DNA from: FEN-1073 sp963780865
GTDB taxonomy: Bacteria; Chloroflexota; Anaerolineae; Anaerolineales; RBG-16-64-43
Reading direction: 5' to 3'
Length of the DNA stretch: 57,021 nt
NCBI GenBank assembly: GCA_963780865.1
Contig: CAWADT010000021.1
Coordinates: 1 to 57,021 of the forward strand
Position 1 is the first letter of the stretch; every line of letters starts with the position of its first letter. A model generated the notes under the pieces. The model did no database searches and had not been told where the DNA came from. It was given only the letters and a program-made list of their open reading frames with translations. Both the position numbers and the translations under genes were made by a program. This document shows positions 52,178 to 57,021 of the stretch, one piece after another.

Positions 52178-52315
52178 ATGAGCTGGTGGTTCAAATCCGG
52201 GCGGGCGCTCTCTGTTCTCGAAACCGCTCTGAAAACCCCTCCGGGACTCGCCAGGAAGCCCCAGGAAGGGCGGGACGGCATGGAAGATACAACGGGGCCG
52301 GGGGGAGATACATAA
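52178..52315 (+). CDS. Possible small protein, 45 residues
   Basis: ATG 52178 has CGGAG eight bases upstream and follows the winged-helix gene by two bases, so it could be co-translated. MSWWFKSGRALSVLETALKT begins with an amphipathic helix and the rest is Gly/Pro-rich. No family recognised. Weak call based on spacing and ribosome site. Confidence 0.3.
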   Translation: MSWWFKSGRALSVLETALKTPPGLARKPQEGRDGMEDTTGPGGDT

Positions 52316-52376
52316 TTTGAGATTGCAAAACAATAGAATAGCAATCTACCGAACGGGTTCAGAGGGTAAACAGGGG

Positions 52377-52492
52377 TATAATAAAAACGGTTCAGGTGAG
52401 GGGGTCACCCGAACCGTACGCCAAGCCGGGTAAGCGGCCTAGCAAATGGATTTTATCATAGCCGCTTCCGGTTAACAGTGGAGCGGCTTTTT
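52377..52492 (+). ncRNA. Candidate small structured RNA
   Basis: A perfect TATAAT (52377-52382) is followed six bases later by a 12-bp hairpin (52388-52399 with 52405-52416, one mismatch, GGGGG loop). A rho-independent terminator closes the unit: AGCCGCT (52460-52466), AGCGGCT (52482-52488), then TTTTT. The transcript would be about 105 bases with no reading frame. No good -35 box is seen. Position between the replication-like gene and attR suggests a control RNA of the element (inference). Confidence 0.5.
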
Positions 52493-52555
52493 GTTTAGAG
52501 CAATCGCCTCGGCAAAATGGCCGCCTAGTGGAATATGGAAAACGGCTAAAAAGCA

Positions 52556-52628
52556 CACGGTAGCTCAATCGGTAGAGCAATCGCTTCGTAAGTGATAGGT
52601 TAAGGGTTCAATTCCCTTCCGTGGCTCA
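52556..52628. repeat. attR: second 73-bp repeat, truncated tRNA-Thr
   Basis: Identical to 44408-44480. The preceding bases are CA instead of GC, so positions 1-2 of the acceptor stem cannot pair, and no promoter precedes it; the copy should not be a working tRNA. It represents the host's original tRNA-Thr 3' part. Confidence 0.93.
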
Positions 52629-52632
52629 CTCC

Positions 52633-52652
52633 AGCCCCAAGCGGGGCTTTTT
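52633..52652 (+). terminator. Original tRNA-Thr terminator, stranded beyond attR
   Basis: AGCCCC (52633-52638), AAGC, GGGGCT (52643-52648), then TTTTT. It lies five bases after the attR copy of the tRNA. The intact tRNA at 44406 has no terminator of its own, so this was most likely its terminator before integration. Confidence 0.75.
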
Positions 52653-52679
52653 CATTTAATCCAACTCTCTATACGAAAT

Positions 52680-52708
52680 TTGCTTTTTTCATTCGTTTGG
52701 TATATAGA
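52680..52708 (+). promoter_or_regulatory. Candidate promoter of the lipoprotein gene at 52767
   Basis: TTGCTT (52680-52685), 17 bases, TATAGA (52703-52708). It would give a leader of about 50 bases. Confidence 0.45.
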
Positions 52709-52766
52709 TGATTTACCTTTTTATGTCACTCCGACCGCCGGAAGGGGCGAGGAGTCGCTGCCTTTT

Positions 52767-53258
52767 ATGAAACGCATCCCACTTTCTATCCTTGTCTTCT
52801 CCTTCGTACTTGCTTCCTGCCAAACAGCCAAGCCCTCCCCTCGGGCGTCCACCGCCACTCCCACCGAAGTTTCGCCGGTCTATGTTTCGGCGCTCTGCAC
52901 GCTGATGGGCCAGGATGCCCGGTCGGAAGTTCCCAAGGATAGGCCGGTGATCGTGATGTGGGGATGGTCGGCGGCGACGATGGAACAGATGCAGGAATAC
53001 ATCGGCGTCGCCGTCGTGGCAGTCACCTTCGATGGCCAGGAGATTTCCGGCCAGATGCAGAAGGATATCCCCTACGACGAGACCGCCAAGATCTATCGGG
53101 CGGTGTGGATGGCCGGGATCGGGATTCCCACAATCGGCTTGCACGTGATCACGTATGCGCTCGAGTTTCAAAAGGATATATTCGACGGGACGGATTATTA
53201 CGGTCCCGGAACGAAAAACGAGAAGATGTCGGATCGTTGCGAAATAGAGGTGAAGTAA
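52767..53258 (+). CDS. Small putative lipoprotein
   Basis: 163 residues from ATG 52767: Lys-Arg, a hydrophobic segment and lipobox VLASC (Cys17), so probably membrane-anchored outside the cell. A short Ser/Thr/Pro linker (20-38) leads to a ~120-residue domain with RPVIVMWGWSAATMEQMQEY, VAVTFDGQEI, and YRAVWMAGIG before a C-terminal CEIEVK; two Cys (in SALCTL and DRCEI) could pair. Family not recognised. First host gene after the integrated element. The ribosome site is weak (GGAG 14 bases upstream). Confidence 0.65.
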   Translation: MKRIPLSILVFSFVLASCQTAKPSPRASTATPTEVSPVYVSALCTLMGQDARSEVPKDRPVIVMWGWSAATMEQMQEYIGVAVVAVTFDGQEISGQMQKDIPYDETAKIYRAVWMAGIGIPTIGLHVITYALEFQKDIFDGTDYYGPGTKNEKMSDRCEIEVK

Positions 53259-53400
53259 TTCGGGCGAATTCGCCGAATGTCTGCCCCTATCCGGGGGCGC
53301 CGAAGCACCGGTATGAAAAATCCTGCGAAACAAACATGACGGGCACGTTTTCGAATTTAAACTTTCCGCCGGGTGCGAACAATAGAAAGGGAGGAGATGC

Positions 53401-53784
53401 ATGGATACACTCGTCTTGGCGTTGGGACCCGCCTTTGCCGCCGGCTTCGCCCTTCAGCGGCTTCTGGAAATCCTCGATCCTTTGCTGGATAAAATAAAAT
53501 TGATCAAAGGCAACAAGAAGGCCGTTTTGGGGCTTCTCTCTTTGGCCGCGGGCTTTTTGTTGGCCATCGGGGCCGGGCTCCGAGTTCTGCGGCCGCTCGG
53601 CGTCGCCGGCGCGGACCTCGCGGATATCGCCGTCACGGCTTTGATCGTCAGCGCGGGAACGGAAGGCTTCAACTCGATCCTTAAGTTCCTGGGTTATTCC
53701 AAGGAGAGCCAAAAGGCGATCGCCGCCCGGAGAAGATTCCAAAACCAATCCGATGCGATCGATGAAATCCAGAGAATGGTCTAG
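53401..53784 (+). CDS. Small membrane protein with three hydrophobic segments
   Basis: 127 residues. Hydrophobic segments at about 3-20, 40-60 and 72-90; the last is followed by EGFNSILKFLGYSKESQK and a basic helical tail. The pattern resembles small holin-like or structural membrane proteins, but I recognise no family. GGGAGGAG lies seven bases before the ATG, a strong ribosome site. 53785-54002 holds no other gene. Confidence 0.65.
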   Translation: MDTLVLALGPAFAAGFALQRLLEILDPLLDKIKLIKGNKKAVLGLLSLAAGFLLAIGAGLRVLRPLGVAGADLADIAVTALIVSAGTEGFNSILKFLGYSKESQKAIAARRRFQNQSDAIDEIQRMV

Positions 53785-54002
53785 CGGGCGCAAACGTCTG
53801 GCCGCGATTTCAGCTATGGTTTCACCGATCGTCGCTTCGCCGGTCCGGCCCGGCAAAGTCGAGGTGGGATAAATTGGGGTCGGATGGACGATCGCTAAAG
53901 CGGCAAGCAGCGGGGACTCGAGGACAAGGATAAACGACACATTCTTGTTTATCAAGCCGCCACAGATTTCGCGGATGAAGGCAATGGTCTCAGGGAGGAA
54001 AC

Positions 54003-55901
54003 ATGTCATCCTTCAGAATATTCCTCGCCGCGCTGATAATGCCTTTGATTCTGTCATCCTGCCGGAGGGGCGCCGTCAGTCCCTCTCCAACCGCGGTTTC
54101 CATAAACACGCCACAGGTCTCCCCGACACTCGAGGAGACGCCCACGCCGACCAGAAACCTACAGTGGGCGACCTATCGGAATTCCTTTGAAGATCTATCG
54201 AACCCGACGGCAAGTGGTTTTTCGGGACATCAATCCCCCCTGTCGACCTCCCAAAGTTCGCTGAAAATTAACGGAGACCTTGCCGCAACAGGCAAGCAAT
54301 CTCTGGAAGTCTTGGGAACGATATCCGGTGGGGGAAGTTCCTCGTTGAATATCGATTTCCCAATAAAATCCCTGATCGGAGAGGGCGCGATCGATTTTTC
54401 CGAAACCGCCCTGAAGGTCTCCGTTTATATTCCGAAAAATTCCGCCCTGGATGGGATTAACTTTGGGTTTTCGTCGGGCGGCCAGGAGGTTATCGTACCC
54501 GTCCTCGGCGTCAACGTCGAAAAGGACCGTTGGTTGCAAAGAACGATCAACCTTCGGCGGGTCGGCGAGGATCCGAGAGTGATCCTTTTTGGCATTTCCT
54601 GGCAACCCGCACAGAATATTATTAGAAATTGCGATATGGTTTCCCTCGTGGGGACGAGCAGCTCCAAAGGGGACGTGCTTCCCGCGCGCTTCCTGGTGGA
54701 TGACCTAAGCTGGGCCGATGCGCCCGACCTATCCGGCGGCCTACCGAGCGATCCGAACGCCAATTCGCTCCGCAAGTTCGCCGACCGCCGTGGCCTGAAG
54801 ATCGGCTCCGTGCTGTTAGCCGCCGACCCGGTCGATTATTTGTTGAACTCGGCCTATCCAACCACGCTCGCCCGGGAGTTCAACCTAATGTCGGGGGCCG
54901 GATCGGTTTGGCCGGAGACCCAGCCGGCCAATCCCACGACCAACGATTTTGATTATTTCGACAGCGATACGGCGGTGGCGTTCGCGCAGACCAACCGGAT
55001 GGCGGCAAAGGGTTTCGCGGGCGGCTGGCATTTCCAAATTCCACAATGGCTGCTGGATATGCCCTTCGACCGGCTCCAGCCCATCCTGGAGAACCGCGTC
55101 GCCAAGGATGTGGGGCGCTATCGGGGGAAAGTCTCCCTGTGGGATGTTTTCGACGAAGTCTTGTACGACAGCATTTCCAACGACGGCAATCCGACCATCC
55201 GGTTCTACAACCGCCAGGAGAAAAATAAGGTCGGCCCCACCGGCCCGGGCGGCATCGCGCCTTATGGATGGTCCTATTCGCCCTGGGTGGATGGAAACGA
55301 TACCTCCTTGATCGCGGCGGCTTTCCGCCAGGCGCGGGAAACGGATCCCGCCGCGGAACTATTCCTCAACGATTTCGACAATGAACAGATCGGGCAGCGC
55401 AAAGCGGAAGCGTGCTACCAGTTTGTCAAGACGATGCGGCAGGGCGGCGTGCCCATCGACGGGGTCGGTTTCCAATTAGCCGTATGGATCGAAGGGAATA
55501 CCGTCGGGATGTACGCCGACCACGCCGCGTTCGATGTGTATCTCGATAATGTCCGCCGAAACGTGGAGCGGTATTCCGCGCTGGGGGTCCTGGTTGAATT
55601 CTCCGAGGTCGAGGTTTTCATCCGCATCGACGATATCGATTTAGCCACGCCGGTCGGCCAACAAACCTACCAAAAGCGGCTGCAGGACCAGGCGTATGTA
55701 TACGCCGGATTGGCGAAGATCGCCGCTGAAAATAAAAACGTGGTTGCGTTCATTTTCTGGACGGTGTCCGACCCGTGGTCGCAGACGCAAACGGTTGATT
55801 ATCCTGCGCACGAAGTGTTCGGGGATCCGGCGCTGTTCGACTTTCTCTATCAGCCAAAACCGGCGTATTATGCTGTGTTGAATGTGCTTAAGGGAAAATA
55901 A
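54003..55901 (+). CDS. GH10-like glycosidase lipoprotein with N-terminal binding-like domain
   Basis: 632 residues. Signal with lipobox LILSSC (Cys17), a Thr/Pro linker, then a beta-rich ~170-residue domain (about 60-235) like a carbohydrate-binding module, and a GH10-type (beta/alpha)8 domain from about 255. GH10 landmarks: GGWHFQIPQWL (WHxQxPxW), the acid/base region KVSLWDVFDEVLYD with Glu385, LFLNDFDNE, GVGFQLAVW and the nucleophile region VEFSEVEV with Glu535, ending VAFIFWTVSDPWSQ. GH10 enzymes cut xylan and related beta-glucans. The residue before the acid/base Glu is Asp rather than the near-invariant Asn. GGGAGG precedes the ATG. Confidence 0.8.
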   Translation: MSSFRIFLAALIMPLILSSCRRGAVSPSPTAVSINTPQVSPTLEETPTPTRNLQWATYRNSFEDLSNPTASGFSGHQSPLSTSQSSLKINGDLAATGKQSLEVLGTISGGGSSSLNIDFPIKSLIGEGAIDFSETALKVSVYIPKNSALDGINFGFSSGGQEVIVPVLGVNVEKDRWLQRTINLRRVGEDPRVILFGISWQPAQNIIRNCDMVSLVGTSSSKGDVLPARFLVDDLSWADAPDLSGGLPSDPNANSLRKFADRRGLKIGSVLLAADPVDYLLNSAYPTTLAREFNLMSGAGSVWPETQPANPTTNDFDYFDSDTAVAFAQTNRMAAKGFAGGWHFQIPQWLLDMPFDRLQPILENRVAKDVGRYRGKVSLWDVFDEVLYDSISNDGNPTIRFYNRQEKNKVGPTGPGGIAPYGWSYSPWVDGNDTSLIAAAFRQARETDPAAELFLNDFDNEQIGQRKAEACYQFVKTMRQGGVPIDGVGFQLAVWIEGNTVGMYADHAAFDVYLDNVRRNVERYSALGVLVEFSEVEVFIRIDDIDLATPVGQQTYQKRLQDQAYVYAGLAKIAAENKNVVAFIFWTVSDPWSQTQTVDYPAHEVFGDPALFDFLYQPKPAYYAVLNVLKGK

Positions 55902-55928
55902 CTCTCCCGAATGTGGGTCATTGAAGAT

Positions 55929-55966
55929 AAACCACGGCCGCGCGGTTTGCCGCGCGGTCGTGGTTT
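55929..55966. terminator. Bidirectional hairpin between convergent genes
   Basis: Arms 55929-55945 and 55950-55966 pair over 17 bases with one G-T, TTTG loop; A-rich on one side and T-rich on the other. The core CCGCGCGG-tttg-CCGCGCGG belongs to the repeat family at 10907. It lies 27 bases after the glycosidase stop and could serve both genes. Confidence 0.65.
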
Positions 55967-56003
55967 GATAATTCAACCTGTTTGTCGATGCGGCCAAGCT
56001 TGC

Positions 56004-57021
56004 TTACTGCTTCTTATCGCAGCGGGAAAGCGTGATATCGGCAAAGACGTCGCTGTGCAGGATCGGATTGCCGCCCTTGTCGTTGGCGACGAACTGGTAT
56101 TGAAGCCAGGCTTCAGTGAAAGCGTTATACCCGGGAACCTTTGTCGCCGGGAGGAGGAAGGAATAAATTCCCCCGCCGAGCGGGCTCATAGCAAACCCCT
56201 CGCTCCAGGCATTGGGCGTGCCGCTGCTTTTTTCCATCGACCGGACGAAAAGCCCCATGCTGAAAACCTGTCCGGGATCGGAAACGCCGATCTGCAGTTG
56301 CACATCCTGCGGACCGCAAGCCCCGCTGTAGTACCAGAAATGATCGGTCGAGATCTTGGGCGGTAGAAAACCCAGCCGGGGGGATGTCGCTCCCAGAGTC
56401 AGGGTGATGGCAGGCGTGGAAGTCGGGCTGGCCGTCGCGGTGGCGGTTGGAGTGGAGGTTGCCCGCGGCGTGGGGGTACCCTCGAATTCGAACGCGCCCC
56501 GGTCGCAGCGCAGGCCCTGCGGTCGGGCCACCCCGCGCTGATCGGTCCCGTCGCATCGGTCGGGGTCGGCCGAATCGATCGCCGGGCTGGATGAACCCAG
56601 GGCGTGGGTTTGCGTCATCCCGCCGTTGAGCGCGAGCGGCATGAGCAGCGGCGCGGTGGATACCAGGTCGCTGGGTTCGAGAAAACCGCAGGTGGCGGCG
56701 CTGTCGATGTTGAAGCCGACCGAGCTCGGCAGAGTTCCGGCGCAGTTGCCTCCGACGTTGTCGGCCAGGATCGAATTGCGGATCTGCATTTCGCCCGCGC
56801 CGCTGCCGTTGATCCCCTCGGAATCGTTGAGCGCGATGGTGGTAAAAGTGATCTGGAAGCTTCCGCCGTCGTTGCGGATCGCGCCGCCTCCGAGGCCGGC
56901 TTGGTTGCCGCTGAGCGTGGTGTTGTTGATGGTCAAAGCCGCGTCGGTATCGAAGTTGTAGATGGCTCCGCCCTGGCCGCGTTCGGCCTGGTTGCCGACG
57001 AACAGGCTTTGATAGAAGCGG
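56004..57021 (-). CDS. Beta-helix surface protein (choice-of-anchor Q type), start outside the window
   Basis: The frame is open from the right edge to the stop at 56004-56006, so the N-terminal part is missing. The visible part starts with beta-helix repeats (NQAERGQGGAIYN, LTINNTTLSGNQAGLGGGAI, IRNSILADN) and continues with ALGSSSPAIDSADPDRCDGT and RCDRGAFEFEG, the end typical of choice-of-anchor Q / polymorphic-repeat proteins. A Thr/Pro/Ala linker then leads to a ~110-residue C-terminal domain (TDHFWYYSGACGPQDVQLQI ...) with Cys in SGACG and SRCDKK. Probably secreted and surface-held. No enzymatic motif is seen. Confidence 0.8.
   Translation of the reverse strand, partial: RFYQSLFVGNQAERGQGGAIYNFDTDAALTINNTTLSGNQAGLGGGAIRNDGGSFQITFTTIALNDSEGINGSGAGEMQIRNSILADNVGGNCAGTLPSSVGFNIDSAATCGFLEPSDLVSTAPLLMPLALNGGMTQTHALGSSSPAIDSADPDRCDGTDQRGVARPQGLRCDRGAFEFEGTPTPRATSTPTATATASPTSTPAITLTLGATSPRLGFLPPKISTDHFWYYSGACGPQDVQLQIGVSDPGQVFSMGLFVRSMEKSSGTPNAWSEGFAMSPLGGGIYSFLLPATKVPGYNAFTEAWLQYQFVANDKGGNPILHSDVFADITLSRCDKKQ

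Larger units (their letters stand above)
44408..52555 (+). mobile_element. Integrative element in tRNA-Thr (about 8.15 kb)
   Basis: Bounded by the perfect 73-bp repeats at 44408 and 52556 and headed by a tyrosine integrase next to the tRNA 3' end, the classic layout of tRNA-targeting integrative elements. Contents in order: integrase, lipoprotein, relic integrase tail, DUF2971, small membrane protein split by an IS256-family element, second relic tail, DUF5678-like protein, retropepsin/SEC-C protein, unknown protein with a helix-turn-helix-like end, possible RHH protein, unknown protein, winged-helix protein with iterons, small frame, candidate RNA. No capsid, terminase, relaxase or type IV secretion genes are seen, so it is either a satellite, a mobilisable or plasmid-like element, or a reduced island. 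Confidence 0.9.

Noticed and set aside
52556..52628. A second working tRNA-Thr gene
   Set aside because: The first two bases do not pair with the 3' end and no promoter precedes it; it is the attR copy.

Overview
The window looks like a piece of a Chloroflexota chromosome, probably Anaerolineae-like. It has a cluster of very large YYY/DUF2298 membrane proteins (a family named from Chloroflexus and archaea), lipoproteins with Thr/Pro-rich linkers after the lipobox, WD40 and beta-helix surface proteins, and GC-rich coding with AGGAGG-type ribosome sites. This placement is inferred from gene content; no rRNA gene is present. The first ~1.5 kb and parts of 45.5-50.9 kb are visibly richer in A+T than the rest.

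Layout: 0.2-5.1 kb holds envelope genes (DUF1616, a CPBP protease with a carbohydrate-binding-like tail, LCP) and a cupin. 5.1-6.1 kb is repeat-rich and ends in tRNA-Met and tRNA-Lys (minus strand). 6.2-8.5 kb is a minus-strand folate operon (pteridine-reductase-like SDR, folB, folK, folE). 8.7-10.8 kb has two paralogous small membrane genes (the first frame-broken) and tlyA. 11.5-28.1 kb is lepA followed by a surface-glycan cluster (flippase-like protein, GT4, PMT/GT39, a 1671-residue GT-C + YYY fusion, a second YYY protein, another GT-C-like protein) closing with cmk. 28.3-38.5 kb has a WD40 lipoprotein interrupted by TGA, plsC, a PDZ/radical-SAM-like DUF512 protein, a two-component pair whose response regulator is fused to a ParA/MinD ATPase, and a large divergent sensor kinase. 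38.6-39.1 kb carries a 198-bp direct repeat. 39.2-44.3 kb holds folC, lon and a frame-broken SDR.

44.4-52.6 kb is an ~8.15 kb integrative element in a tRNA-Thr(CGT) gene, bounded by a perfect 73-bp direct repeat. It carries a tyrosine integrase, cargo (lipoprotein, DUF2971, a DUF5678-like protein, a retropepsin with a SEC-C-like tail), an IS256-family insertion that splits a small membrane-protein gene, two relic integrase C-termini, and a possible replication module: a winged-helix protein whose gene contains phased 21-22 bp iterons, resembling the lambda O arrangement, plus a candidate structured RNA. The host tRNA terminator lies beyond the right repeat.

52.7-57.0 kb returns to host-like genes: a lipoprotein, a small membrane protein, a GH10-like glycosidase lipoprotein, and a beta-helix surface protein that runs off the right edge.

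Six otherwise normal genes are each broken by a single-base event (five indels, one stop). This points either to uncorrected assembly indels or to unusual gene decay and should be settled before any of these genes is called a pseudogene.
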